In this document: piece after piece, positions 46,401 to 52,289 of the stretch | How positions within the stretch are numbered: the stretch's first letter is position 1 | Layout of the letters: every line of letters begins with the position of its first letter | DNA from: Atriophallophorus winterbourni | Taxonomy: Eukaryota > Platyhelminthes > Trematoda > Plagiorchiida > Microphallidae | Assembly: GCA_013407085.1 (NCBI GenBank) | Contig: JACCGJ010011117.1 | Location: 1 to 64,000, forward strand | Direction: 5' to 3' | DNA length: 64,000 nucleotides | Position numbers and translations under genes: made by a program | Notes under the pieces: model-generated | Seen by the model: only the letters and a program-made list of their open reading frames with translations | Databases searched by the model: none | What the model was told of the DNA's origin: nothing

Positions 46401-48402
46401 ATTTCTTTGGAATTCCCTAGCGAACGTGTGGGGGACTCTGCTTGCCTGGCAATATTTAAAGCGAAATTGGATTTATTTATGCAAGACTACTATTAATTTT
46501 TTAACTACAAATCCTTGTATCCCTATGTTTTGCGTTAAACGGAAACTGTAGTGCCAAGATAATCTTAATTATGCAACTTTGCCGACAATATGCCAATCGT
46601 AACGATGTTGAATGGTCTGTATACCTCTTATGTTTTCTTGCCAGAGAAAAATCGCGAAATGGTAAATGATGATGTTGTTTATCCTGGCATGTGCGATCAA
46701 TCATTTTGCATGAATCCTTCGCGCGGCCTTCTGATGGGAGTGTTGCATGATGAATCGAAACACATTGGGACCGTGAACGTGGAATTTCAGCCCAGGTCGG
46801 TTTAGTACACGATTAATGATTATATTGATTAAAAATATCGGTTACATTACTGAGAGCTTGAGCAGGTTAACATTGTATCGTTCGTTGGACATCAAATCGA
46901 AATGATCTGATATTTATTATATTATTATTATTATTATTACGTTACAATTTAAATGTGACAGAAGTGTTTTAAACCGGGAACTTTTGTACGGAATATTCCT
47001 AATTTCATGCAAACGCTGCAGCAGCGTGTGCCACGTATATCTTCTGACAAAGAAGTTCAACTCTAGCCCACGCGTTTCTTATTCTATGGTATGAAGGAAG
47101 AGAATTTACTGACTATGGAAGTGACACGTGATTGGAACTTCAAATTAATTGTGCATTGGGAGTTTCGGACTCAAAATACTGGAAAATTAATCAGTTAAAT
47201 TGAAGTGAAAACATGCTTTCGAACATCTGCTGTCGAGCGACAATATCCGATAAAAGATATTGCAAAGTAATTCAAAGTTATAATGGTCCAAAAAGTAAAT
47301 ACTTTACAGTAAACATAGCTTACTGATATAGAAGTTGTTCGGTCAAAACGGAAAGTCAGCATATGTATTGAGGTGCGAGGTTGGATTTGGTAAACATATA
47401 ATTGTCAAGTTCAGCCTTGAGCATGTTCAGGCTTGATGCACAAATGAAATATAGGGGCAGAGAGTTCCACATAAAACAAAACTCGGACAGCAAAAAAGAG
47501 CATTCGACAATTTGACCTAGAGTGTTGAATAATTAACTTTTAGCCATGAGATCTGCTACCACGTGCTTCTTGCCGATGAAACAGTTGTTCAAGTGGGTGA
47601 TCCATTTTATACAGAATGTTGAACAGCAGGACGAACTCACCGTCGACACAACGTTACTAAAAGTCAAATTGGTTCAGAGTTGCAATCCTCTCCTCTTATG
47701 GCCTGTTGTGTAAAAACGGTGTTTTTTCATCAGCACCCAGTGATTTTTTGCATTTAACCAGAGTAGCCTCACCAGGACACTCTCCGGGTTCACAGCGATT
47801 TCGTGTATTTTGTTAATTTGTGATCTGAATACAGGCATAAAATAACATAAGCGCTCGTTAGGGTAGAACGCTCTAGAGTAAAATTGAGCGAGTTTGTTGG
47901 CGGCTTCAAGAACCGTGGATGTAGTTCTAGTTGTAGTGAGTAAAGCGGAAACGCCTGACTTTGCCCTAGCATTACTGTTCGGGATCTAAAAGAGGAGCTT
48001 CGGGTTTCGTTTAATTTTTTACGTCAATTGATGTGAAACTCTTCATTATAAGCCTGGACAAGTTTAATAAATCTGTTCTTCAGCAAGCGATAGAATTCCC
48101 AGGATTCAGGTGTTTCCTGCAGTATTTGCTGTATAATCATTTTATATATACATTAGGTATCATTCATGTAATCACTTTACACATCTTCGTTTCAGAATGT
48201 TTCAAACTTTAATCCCTCTGCTGATAGCTTAATGACCTATTATTTCAGCCTACCGGGGACATTTGTAAAGGAGTACGTTATCAATGGCGTGTTGGGAGAG
48301 CGGCCATATTATCTCAAACTAATCGGGCATGGAAAGCATCCAGAGCCAATCGACCCGTGTCCAGAAGAATGGTCAGAGCTGTCCACGGGAAGCCAGAGCT
48401 AA
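5471..48402 (+). CDS. DLEC1: DLEC1 orthologue, ciliary ASH-domain protein, 26 exons
   Basis: Exons: 5471-5544, 5637-5736, 8380-8467, 10280-10459, 11868-12031, 14418-14613, 15308-15485, 20155-20347, 20421-20633, 21972-22301, 25675-25824, 28549-28700, 31073-31226, 32490-32600, 35468-35595, 35669-35745, 36074-36188, 36791-37086, 39373-39852, 40298-40324, 42328-42604, 43521-43821, 43929-44006, 45195-45450, 46645-46795, 48249-48402. All boundaries are GT/AG with compatible phases, and the sum is 4,623 nt (1,540 aa). The product is a chain of ASH/MSP-type beta-sandwich domains. It follows human DLEC1 in order from its first ASH domain to the C-terminus, for example LAPGM...VRFTPD, the LRLG-GSDSISRKVRLTN segment, and VDFGTVAIGTTKT. 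DLEC1 proteins are ciliary and sperm-related; the Chlamydomonas counterpart is FAP81. The coiled-coil N-terminal ~370 residues of human DLEC1 have no counterpart here. Either they are absent or they lie on exons I did not find. Start: ATG 5471 directly follows an in-frame TAA. The alternative start is ATG 5650 (1,511 aa). Exons 1, 7, 17 and 24 have the least certain edges. Confidence 0.92.
5637..5736 (+). CDS. DLEC1: DLEC1 exon 2
   Basis: It contains the alternative start ATG at 5650. It encodes the first strand of the first ASH domain (VLKFEDYEPGKSYH) and ends in phase 0 at GTAAGT. Confidence 0.82.
6070..7955 (+). mobile_element. CR1-like LINE with ORF1/endonuclease, RT missing
   Basis: A 302-aa frame (6126-7034) has an unassigned N-terminal part and then an endonuclease start (ITALTETWL, GTRGGGVALYI). 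Broken endonuclease frames follow to about 7280. A C-terminal piece at 7687-7896 (RRIKAGLILFYKILH) is typical of CR1 proteins. The reverse transcriptase between them is missing, so this copy has an internal deletion. The 3' end has an AGACCATTTAAA and TTGAATT-type tail near 7920-7952, like the CR1 copy ending at 62920. It lies in DLEC1 intron 2, in sense orientation. The 5' part is homologous to 63135-64000 and the 3' part to 51245-51600 on the other strand. Confidence 0.82.
8380..8467 (+). CDS. DLEC1: DLEC1 exon 3
   Basis: The acceptor is TTTCAG and the donor GTAAGT. The peptide MTVTIRNDSAITRQ continues the ASH strand pattern (V-I-N-S), as expected after exon 2. Confidence 0.9.
9735..10175 (-). 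mobile_element. 3' fragment of zinc-finger LINE family (intron 3)
   Basis: The reverse complement matches the C-terminal coding end and 3' end of the LINE at 53834-54770. It includes RIPKDLLY and the terminal CCATGGTCGACATCGACCGA, with frameshifts throughout. It is a 5'-truncated dead copy. Confidence 0.75.
10280..10459 (+). CDS. DLEC1: DLEC1 exon 4
   Basis: It carries the conserved LAPGMECKISVRFTPD segment that ends the first ASH domain. It starts with 2 nt of a split codon, ends with 1 nt, and is followed by GTAATT. Confidence 0.93.
11868..12031 (+). CDS. DLEC1: DLEC1 exon 5
   Basis: The acceptor is TTTTTCAAG. The peptide VPKILQIPACLIGERE begins the second ASH domain, where DLEC1 has a CLIG motif. 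It ends in phase 0 at GTATGT. Confidence 0.88.
12235..12860. repeat. Dispersed repeat copy (intron 5)
   Basis: Two segments resemble 52290-52620. One is around 12260 (GGACATCTGG/GTTATCAC-like). The other is around 12740-12830 (a TTTTTGACAC...TAGTGTTCTGTATATCAT-type string against TTTTTGCACT...TAGTGTTCTACATATCAT). A 109-aa minus frame lies inside but is not recognised. The repeat's class is unknown; it may belong to the PLE-linked family. Confidence 0.45.
14418..14613 (+). CDS. DLEC1: DLEC1 exon 6
   Basis: The acceptor is TTGTCAG. The peptide contains PVKVDVNFVPTSVGEH, the typical end of an ASH domain, and aligns with the DLEC1 second domain. The donor is GTAAGA. Confidence 0.88.
15308..15485 (+). 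CDS. DLEC1: DLEC1 exon 7
   Basis: It joins exons 6 and 8 in phase and encodes TETSYRIMVMNL, the start of an ASH domain. The acceptor (CATCAAG) is weak, so the left edge may shift. The donor is GTAAGA. Confidence 0.75.
17465..17600 (+). mobile_element. Mariner-type transposase scrap (intron 7)
   Basis: One frame reads QQDGAPPHYHRDVRSIL, a signature of mariner-family transposases just upstream of a catalytic aspartate region. The similarity fades after about 40 codons (PNIFGTLP) and no terminal inverted repeats were found. It is a short dead fragment. Confidence 0.65.
18239..19500 (-). mobile_element. CR1-like LINE remnant, pre-RT to RT end (intron 7)
   Basis: On the minus strand a pre-RT part (NPKAFHKHVNNPRRVKMGKP) comes first. 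The RT part with GVTQESVIRPILFLIYMND (from SGVPQGSVLGP...) follows, and then EKDLGVIIQCDL...FRRALGSLD. The ADD motif is lost in a gap and frames are broken. It is antisense to DLEC1. Confidence 0.82.
20155..20347 (+). CDS. DLEC1: DLEC1 exon 8
   Basis: The acceptor is TAATCAG. The peptide starts with SKPFDIEWIPE, a clear ASH pattern, and ends ILSYAAKE before GTACGA. A 73-bp intron follows. Confidence 0.9.
20421..20633 (+). CDS. DLEC1: DLEC1 exon 9
   Basis: The acceptor is TACTTGCAG. The peptide includes FPVRLEPTIINLIEPNVPG, matching the DLEC1 segment before the third ASH repeat. It ends in phase 0 at GTAATG. Confidence 0.9.
21972..22301 (+). CDS. DLEC1: DLEC1 exon 10
   Basis: The acceptor is TGTCTTAG. 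The exon starts LINNSPKYPLNYQW, which continues exon 9 (KRMIK) into the next domain, and later has LDPAQGVLGPNE. The donor is GTAAGT. Confidence 0.92.
22725..24010 (-). mobile_element. Penelope-like element remnant A (intron 10)
   Basis: The minus frame at 23910-23710 reads YTVCMPCVEGTSESITKILN then IRVAYKKEETIR, the region after the RT in PLEs. Its 3' part near 22725-23300 matches the 3' part of PLE copy C (33640-33930), including GTGTCAGAA...GAAACGTTACC and CTAACCGATTGCACT. The GIY-YIG endonuclease is not visible. An unrelated coding-like segment occupies 23400-23712. Confidence 0.75.
23400..23712 (-). pseudogene. Unassigned coding-like fragment inside PLE A
   Basis: Two minus-strand frames, shifted against each other, look like protein rather than noise: PPENFMLASNTLEACEKAGL...YLVFSLDRACSKYRP, then IKLYGERLCAVAVEVAKAG. 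I cannot assign a family. It may be a captured or inserted gene piece, or a PLE region I do not know. Confidence 0.35.
24240..24800 (+). mobile_element. Penelope-like element remnant B (intron 10)
   Basis: The plus-strand reading NEVESFTSPFHF...VDGKLKITINLKHIDTHA...TSSHPKQVFRF matches PLE copy C (KEVESYTGTIPFLD...YRKPLDTDA...TSAHPRQVFSS). A later IRVIYKKGKTIVSSMIHL matches too. It has several stops. It faces PLE A tail-out and lies just left of the hammerhead inverted repeat. Confidence 0.75.
24893..24950 (-). ncRNA. Half hammerhead repeat, minus strand (inverted partner)
   Basis: This segment is the reverse complement of the 3' half of the hammerhead repeat just to the right. A 29-base arm (24893-24921) and a 15-base arm (24932-24946) match exactly, separated by a CA run. 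The 5' half with CTGATGA is missing, so it cannot cleave alone. Confidence 0.8.
24976..25063 (+). ncRNA. Type I hammerhead ribozyme, dispersed family (intact, intron 10)
   Basis: All core elements are present. Helix I pairs CCCTAC (25000-25005) with GTGGGG (25036-25041), including one G-U pair. CTGATGA starts at 25006. Helix II is GTGC/GCAC with loop AAACA. GAAA lies at 25026-25029. Helix III is the palindrome ACCGGT, and the GTC site ends at 25035. An outer helix joins GCATGC (24976-24981) to GCATGC (25058-25063). With a 6-base palindrome as helix III, it is expected to work as a dimer. It is in sense orientation in the DLEC1 pre-mRNA. Confidence 0.87.
25675..25824 (+). CDS. DLEC1: DLEC1 exon 11
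   Basis: The acceptor is GTTTTAG. The peptide VNCDFGIIRVGKRAETVLNI is a textbook ASH start (FG-I-VG). It spans exactly 50 codons in phase 0 and ends at GTAAAA. Confidence 0.94.
26115..26190 (-). pseudogene. Decayed hammerhead repeat, minus strand (intron 11)
   Basis: The reverse complement keeps GCACGAAACCGGTCGTGG and the following ATGGAAATGCAT, but CTGATGA is replaced by unrelated bases. It is a 3'-half fragment. Confidence 0.65.
26590..26905. repeat. PLE-linked dispersed repeat copy (intron 11)
   Basis: The segment around 26760-26825 (AGGGTTCGCACAACGAAC..., then a CACATGGTGATT-type string) matches 35080-35145. The part near 26610-26735 matches 52640-52780 (CTCGCATCC..., GTGGTAAACTA-GTT). 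Its end, 26868-26900, holds a minus-strand relic of the hammerhead (GAAACCGGTAGTGG on that strand). Confidence 0.6.
28397..28444. repeat. (AT)24 microsatellite (intron 11)
   Basis: This is an uninterrupted AT dinucleotide run of about 48 bases, roughly 105 bp upstream of DLEC1 exon 12. Confidence 0.97.
28549..28700 (+). CDS. DLEC1: DLEC1 exon 12
   Basis: The acceptor is a T-rich run ending TTTTTTAG. The peptide has LEIMPIELGRVQRTLQLVSED, the end of the domain opened in exon 11. The donor is GTAAGT. Confidence 0.92.
30393..30560 (-). mobile_element. 3' end of zinc-finger LINE family (intron 12)
   Basis: The reverse complement resembles the last ~150 bp of the LINE at 53834-54770, including a CATGCG-TTGTGA-GTA and AACATCGACCGA string. 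It is heavily diverged, the third copy of this 3' end in the window. Confidence 0.5.
31073..31226 (+). CDS. DLEC1: DLEC1 exon 13
   Basis: The acceptor is CCCAACAG. The peptide YIEVLADVRKAEVCLSPN leads into the next ASH domain, with LANSTVLEADFSW. It ends in phase 0 at GTAAGC. Confidence 0.92.
31788..31822. repeat. Direct repeat GGGTGGGACCCCCTAAA x2 (intron 13)
   Basis: Two adjacent 17-18 bp copies also form a CCCC-TAAA-GGGG hairpin at their junction. About 150 bp downstream an AATAATAATAATA run resembles a LINE 3' tail, but I could not find coding sequence to go with it. Confidence 0.7.
32490..32600 (+). CDS. DLEC1: DLEC1 exon 14
   Basis: The acceptor is TCATTTTAG. Its 37 codons include EISPSSGVVKALSRIEVEV. 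It is in phase 0 on both sides. A PLE copy and a hammerhead lie in the intron that follows. Confidence 0.9.
32860..33935 (+). mobile_element. Penelope-like element remnant C (intron 14)
   Basis: In order, the plus strand shows a late RT segment (KEVESYTGTIPFLDCLALKV, YRKPLDTDA, TSAHPRQVFSS), the linker (DTVCIPCVKYSSEAIRRIM, then IRVTFKKGKTIRS), and a GIY-YIG endonuclease start where the tyrosine of VYIGQT is a TAA, followed by SREIRTRIEEHRKRV. A 3' region runs to about 33935 and holds a hammerhead-like motif. It is the best preserved PLE in the window but carries stops and lacks the RT core. Confidence 0.85.
33858..33896 (+). ncRNA. Hammerhead-like motif in the 3' region of PLE C
   Basis: CTGACGA (33861-33867, fits CUGANGA) is followed by a hairpin CTTCTG-TGT-CAGAAG with one bulged G. 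GAAAC (33886-33890) and GTT (33891-33893) come next, with AACGTT as a palindromic helix III. Helix I is only GGT/ACC by eye. The matching position in PLE A keeps GAAACGTTACC but has lost CTGACGA. PLEs with hammerheads are known; this fold is a candidate. Confidence 0.5.
35050..35400 (+). repeat. PLE-linked dispersed repeat with hammerhead (intron 14)
   Basis: This is a unit of about 320 bp. Its left part (AGGGTTCGTACAACGAACC) recurs at 26760. Its right part, from GTTTCAAGCGCATG onward, is the hammerhead repeat also seen at 24970, 36530 and 58585. It lies 1.1 kb downstream of PLE C and may be a terminal repeat of such an element. Confidence 0.68.
35272..35347 (+). ncRNA. Near-intact type I hammerhead (intron 14)
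   Basis: CTGATGAG (35302-35309), GAAA (35322-35325 region), the ACCGGT palindrome and the GTC site (cut after 35331) are all intact. Helix I, CCATAC with GTGGGG, has one mismatch. Helix II is shortened to GTG/CAC by one change. The outer helix GCATGT/GCATGT still pairs with two G-U ends. It is sense to DLEC1. Confidence 0.75.
35468..35595 (+). CDS. DLEC1: DLEC1 exon 15
   Basis: The acceptor is TTTTGCGCAG. The peptide includes CEVKGVVRGLEIDVSVSELP. The donor is GTGAGA. It lies about 137 bp downstream of the predicted cleavage site of a sense hammerhead. Confidence 0.88.
35669..35745 (+). CDS. DLEC1: DLEC1 exon 16
   Basis: The acceptor is TATACGCAG after a 73-bp intron. The peptide VTLNVLLNVIGISGQ joins exons 15 and 17 in phase. 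The donor is GTAAAC. Confidence 0.75.
36074..36188 (+). CDS. DLEC1: DLEC1 exon 17
   Basis: The acceptor is TTCTTCTTAG, and the peptide includes LTPLQITGRLIIEKS. The right edge is uncertain. I chose AG|GTTACA because it alone fits the phase of the best acceptor of exon 18; other GT sites nearby are possible. Confidence 0.6.
36300..36640. pseudogene. Decayed hammerhead repeats, both strands (intron 17)
   Basis: Near 36328-36342 a minus-strand relic keeps GAAACGGTCGTGGGG. At 36530-36625 a plus copy keeps GTTTCAAG, GCGGATCCTGATC, GATGAG and CGGTCGTGCGGTGTGTG, but the GAAA core is lost. Both arms are too diverged to cleave. They fill most of this 602-bp intron. Confidence 0.65.
36791..37086 (+). 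CDS. DLEC1: DLEC1 exon 18
   Basis: The acceptor is ATCTTCTCTCAG. The peptide has FWLQIQNPTPLDVTCEIELN, an ASH strand pattern. The donor is GTAAGT. A second possible acceptor (CCACAG) lies 11 bp further on. Confidence 0.82.
39373..39852 (+). CDS. DLEC1: DLEC1 exon 19 (longest)
   Basis: The acceptor is TTTTGCACCAG. It encodes 159 codons with LRFMVIAELWGQFEDLINLT and then LGSDSISRKVRLTN. The latter matches the strongly conserved GGDT-RTLRLNN-like segment of DLEC1. The donor is GTAAGT. Confidence 0.94.
40298..40324 (+). CDS. DLEC1: DLEC1 exon 20 (27-nt micro-exon)
   Basis: It lies between a T-rich acceptor (AATGTAG) and GTGAGA. The peptide IRIEWRLN follows RLTN exactly where DLEC1 has DIRLDW. 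Both phases fit. Read-through to a weaker GTAGAA at 40351 would break the phase with exon 21. Confidence 0.82.
42328..42604 (+). CDS. DLEC1: DLEC1 exon 21
   Basis: The acceptor is AATTCACAG. The peptide MVVIYPQKTALKPFEKQDVT corresponds to the DLEC1 segment where a structural beta-strand precedes FxP. The donor is GTGAGT. Confidence 0.91.
43521..43821 (+). CDS. DLEC1: DLEC1 exon 22
   Basis: The acceptor is TTTCAATCAG. The peptide ITFDVDDDMATVS and a cysteine-rich FLDCEKC segment precede NNVPIRLRLRCDD. It ends in phase 0 at GTAGGG. Confidence 0.88.
43929..44006 (+). CDS. DLEC1: DLEC1 exon 23
   Basis: The acceptor is TTTTTTGCAG and the donor GTGAGA. It has 26 codons (ITVGFRYTRSEILDQ) after a 107-bp intron. 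Confidence 0.88.
44555..44660 (+). pseudogene. Decayed hammerhead repeat (intron 23)
   Basis: The flanks match the family (CATGCGGATCCT, CGCACGAAACCG, GGAAATGCGTGCAAATGAGC). CTGATGA has become CTGCTAA and helix III is changed to ACCGAT. It is not expected to cleave. Confidence 0.72.
45195..45450 (+). CDS. DLEC1: DLEC1 exon 24
   Basis: It encodes the last ASH domain, with FRIFPSGTVDFGTVAIGTTK and then NETSANLYWF. The acceptor (CTCCGAAG) is weak, so the left edge may shift by a few codons. The donor is GTAAGC. Confidence 0.85.
46287..46500 (+). mobile_element. CR1-like LINE C-terminal fragment (intron 24)
   Basis: The plus frame ends SFVCSTCYISLEFPSERVGDS then ACLAIFKAKLDLFMQDYY and stop. This is a typical C-terminus of CR1 proteins (WN-LP, FK-LD). 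No RT is visible upstream. Confidence 0.65.
46645..46795 (+). CDS. DLEC1: DLEC1 exon 25
   Basis: The acceptor is TTCTTGCCAG. The peptide SFCMNPSRGLLMG...VNVEFQP matches the end of the last DLEC1 domain. The donor is GTCGGT. Confidence 0.88.
46915..46940. repeat. (TAT)n short tandem repeat (intron 25)
   Basis: This is a run of TAT/TTA triplets that could be the tail of a minus-strand LINE, though it is not contiguous with the LINE coding remnant at 47390. Confidence 0.8.
47390..47960 (-). mobile_element. Internally deleted CR1-like LINE (intron 25)
   Basis: The minus strand reads VLEAANKLAQFYSRAFYPNE (pre-RT), then after a gap CSFLLSEFCFMWNSLPLYF and LNMLKAELDNYMF (C-terminus). The RT core is missing. 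It is antisense to DLEC1. Confidence 0.68.
48249..48402 (+). CDS. DLEC1: DLEC1 exon 26 (last, with stop)
   Basis: The acceptor is TTATTTCAG. The peptide VINGVLGERPYYLKLIGHG matches the C-terminal VLGE-LRLRG-G of DLEC1. TAA lies at 48400-48402. Confidence 0.93.
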
Positions 48403-48419
48403 ATAGTCTTGATTATGGC

Positions 48420-50540
48420 CAATTCTAACTCGAGGAATTGATAAACACAAAACTTATACGCAGACAAAAAATTTCCAAGAAATTTGTTGCTTGAGCAACG
48501 TTTTTAACTTCGAATATAATCGTGTCACCGAAAACTCATGTCCCTTTACGACGTTGGGATCTGAATTTCAAATTTACTATTTCTATCACAATCGACTACA
48601 TTTATTAGAATTGGGAAGTAGAAAGCATCATAAATTTGGCACAATATGAACGTAAACATTCAACACACAATAAATATTTTTCCAAAATTTTAGTAAACCC
48701 ATTTCCTGCGAGAAACTTTTGAAGCAAATAATGAAGAAGTTTGGCGTAAAACTCACCAAAATGCAATAGGGATATTTTCATGATAGTTTGCCATCATATG
48801 ATTATTACGATAAACTGCAGATAAGTTCAAATCGAAATTAAATGCTTTGTGAAACGAAAGCTTCAAAATTGGGAGTTTCAAAATGAAGGAGATATTTGTA
48901 GACGTGTACGAATATGATGGACCTCTGCTTATCAAACTCACAGGCTTGGAAAAAACTTCAATAACCTATATCAAGAATAACTTTGGAAACTACTGAAAAA
49001 TTATAGCGTTCCCGTGAAGTAGAATGTATAATATGCATAGATGTATCTATTAAATCACACGCAAAGTGTCACACATTCACTGGCTGCACGTGTGCTATCT
49101 ACTAATTTACGAAATAATATATAGCTCATTTAAAGGCAGAATTTGTCGAACGATACATTGGTCACAACTTACGATCAATCTTCTATAGGTACAGGGGTAA
49201 ATCGAGACTATTTGATGTTGCTATTTCTATTAGTGCTTTTGAACAATCGGATTATCAGACACCCTCAGCTAACCGAGACGTCCTTAGGACCACTATAAAC
49301 AAGCTCTAGTACTTCAGTTTACGGACGACGTTACACTATATTGGTACAGCTACTAGCGATTACGACTAAAGATACAGTTTCTTGTAGAGACCTTCGCCCG
49401 CGTTCGGATAAATATCCATGTGAAAATAGCAAATCCCCGAAGCTTAAAGCACACAATAAGGTAAGCATAATTTTAAATAGAAAGAGACACAAGAATGTTA
49501 ACAGCCTCTGCTGCCTTAAAATTGACTCGAGCTAAAATAGTGACTTTTACAGATGTGAGAATCCGTATGAGATGGGTTAGCGCTGATGTACGTTTCGGAG
49601 AGATGGAGCTCGACTGTGACAATCGACTGTGACAACCTGATCAGTTTCGTGTGTCCTCGAAGAATCGGCTAGTGATGAATGGTAGGAACGAAAACACCAT
49701 TTAGCCTCGACTGGAGTAGCCAAATCGTCTGTGCAAGTATCAACAAAGTTGGTGATTGTTGTGATCCTGAACTGTGATATGTATAACGTACGACGTTTTA
49801 TCTGACCTCTCGAGTGCCAAGGTTTTCATCTTCACGCAAAACTTGAATATGTGAAATCATTCACTTCCAGCACTGAACGATCGTGTGTGCGCATTAGAAT
49901 AAGAACAGTTTCTACATGCCTGTTATTCAAACATATGTAACGCTTTACCCAACTTAATGGCTATGCGATTTATGGGTGCAGATTGTTATCAGTACTGAAT
50001 ACCCCCTTGGTTAGTGCCCAAGATTTCTATTTCGTTAAAGGCAACATTCGAAGTGCTTACTTGTCATATTGAAACCACTAGTGAAATCCGTCTGGTTTCC
50101 GTATTCGGTCATGTATGTCTTCCGTATTAATAACTAATTTATAGCCATTATTACGGGTTAAAGATTCTCTTCGGTGAAGAAGTCAAATATTTAATGAGAT
50201 GTAGCTCCTTGACTGAACGCTAATTTTACAAGGAAATTTGAACATCAACTACATTCGTCCGTTGCTGCAAGATTCCGCCTTCACTCACATTCACTTAAAG
50301 AGGGCTTCTGTATTGATTCAAAGGATTTATGCTTTGAAAAGCGAACACTGCAACACAACAGAATTACGATTCGAATAAAAATGTGAAAAAACATTTATAC
50401 ATCACGAGTATATCAAATGTAAGGTTTGCGAATGATGTAAGTCCAATTTCGCTTTAAAGTAGCACGGGATATTGAGTTTCACGTGTGACCGGATCTCAAA
50501 ATTGAAATTTCTTCATTCGAAAAACCCGGTATTCGTATCT
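48420..50540. other. Intergenic, nothing recognised
   Basis: Apart from the DLEC1 polyadenylation signal I see no gene, repeat or RNA. A small duplication of CGACTGTGACAA occurs near 49611-49637. Confidence 0.45.
48669..48674 (+). terminator. Polyadenylation signal AATAAA for DLEC1
   Basis: This AATAAA lies 267 bp after the DLEC1 stop codon, a plausible 3' UTR length. No transcript data are available to confirm its use. Confidence 0.5.
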
Positions 50541-50548
50541 CATTTATA

Positions 50549-50899
50549 ATGGTCCCCATGGTGATTCAAAAATACACATTCTTTGTTGACATTTTACCTT
50601 CGAATATTTTTTTCCAGTTAGATCATTCCACTATTGACTACGAGAAATGCATTACCACAATAGCCGCCCAGATAGAAATGTTCACATTTATTGCAATTTC
50701 AGCCGAATCTCCTGGGTGCCACAATTTTTTGCATCTAGCCACTTGGTATGCACTAGGCAACATGGACCAACGATTGATCAGTGTTTGTCGGTCTGCATAC
50801 ACACACGCAATTTGCACTCCAATCCTGGTCAAGAAAATCGATAAGCGAATTGACTGTCTATGTACAGCAATGTTTTACCGGTTATCTTTGTGGATTTGA
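50549..50899 (+). other. Unassigned 116-aa open frame
   Basis: The frame is open for 116 codons with no recognised domain. It contains a good internal acceptor (TTTTTTTCCAG near 50618). It could be chance, a repeat remnant or an exon; nothing adjacent supports a gene. Confidence 0.25.
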
Positions 50900-51013
50900 G
50901 ATAATTTTCAGCTACGTTAATTTCGAAAAAGGTGAGGTAGAAATATATTGATTCTAGTGAGGGCGGTAAAACGATCTAGGCATAAAATGACCCAGGCATT
51001 ATTCTAATGGTGG

Positions 51014-51222
51014 ATGTGGATTAGAAGGATCACGCCAAGTAAATTGAGGCTAAATTGGATGTGTCCAAGCGCTGGTTGCGTTGATTCCCGAGGCTTCGAT
51101 GACAATCGCTACCACACATTAACCACGTCCTCAACCTCCGGATTGATCCCGGAGGTCAACCAGTTCAACGTTAAACAGGTTCACCGACGAAACTTAAAGT
51201 GGCCGAATAAATCCTGTAAGTG
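51014..51222 (+). other. Unassigned exon-like open frame
   Basis: The frame has balanced codon content (SSTSGLIPEVNQFNVKQVHR) and ends at a perfect donor, TCCT|GTAAGT, near 51220. No matching exon or family was found. It lies directly beside a LINE. Confidence 0.3.
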
Positions 51223-51244
51223 ATGGTTTGTGGTATGGAATATA

Positions 51245-52205
51245 TTTTAAAGTAGGATAAGGGTTCCTCTGATTCGTCGATAGAGAAAGTCGAACAGATT
51301 CAGTAGAGCTATCCACTCTTTATAAGGCTTGTTTCGCATGCTGAAAAGTAGTTTTGTTGAGCGGTGATATATTCGCTGCATAAGTTCAGCATTCTTCTTG
51401 AGCTACGAAGACCATGACTGCACACCGTATTTCATGACTGGTCTCAAGTACGTATTCGTGATCCTTGGGAATATCTAGGGCGAAAATTTCCCAAATACCC
51501 GTTCGAGTAGATTTAGGACACGTGTTGCCCTTGTAAAGACAGTATTTGTTTGAGGTGAGGTTTTTAAATTGGAGCATATCCAGACACCAAAATCTTAATT
51601 CTTCTCTTCAGTTTTCAATGACATGCGAACCTATATGATATGTGAACTCTACTCGATTCCCCATATTCATGACGGTGCATTTGGTAAAGTTAAACGTTAG
51701 TTTCTTCTTCAACAAGCAGCTGTGAAACGTATCAACATCTTTTGGTAATAGCAGACAGTCTTCTGGGCTACGGATGCAACGCCATATATTTATGTCGTCC
51801 GCAAAAAACGAAATGTTACATGGAACAATTTCCGGTACTCCATTGACATAAACCAGAAAGAGGATCGGACCAAGGACTGAACCTTGTGGAACTCCGCTAG
51901 TTGCTCCGAATGGTTTTGATATTGCACCATCAACGCGTACCTGGGTAGTGTGATTTGTTAGGTAGTCATTTACCCAATTCAACAACTTTCCTGTGATATC
52001 AAGCCTCTCAAGCTTCTGCAGTAGTAGGCTATAGTTAGCACAATCAAATGCTTTGGAGGTATCTAGGTAGCCGGTGCGTATTGCTTGCCATTTATCTACC
52101 GCGTGTGTCCAATCATCCGCGTTATCAGTAAATTATATACATAAGAATAATTTCGTCTAAATCCATGCTGTTTTCAAAATGGTTCATTAGATCGTGATAA
52201 ATGAG
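51245..52205 (-). mobile_element. CR1-like LINE, RT to 3' end
   Basis: The minus strand shows DYLTNHTTQVRVDG, SGVPQGSVLGPILFLVYVNG, then FFADDINIW (RT motifs intact in a 125-aa frame, 51985-51608). A 3' part down to 51245 is closely similar to 7580-7870. The 5' half is missing. It belongs to the same family as the RT-less copy in DLEC1 intron 2. Confidence 0.86.
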
Positions 52206-52289
52206 GTGCTTAAATGATTTGGAAATCACAGTAACAGAGTAACGGGTAGGTTATTTGAAACGCATAACAAGGAACAAATCCTCAGACAT

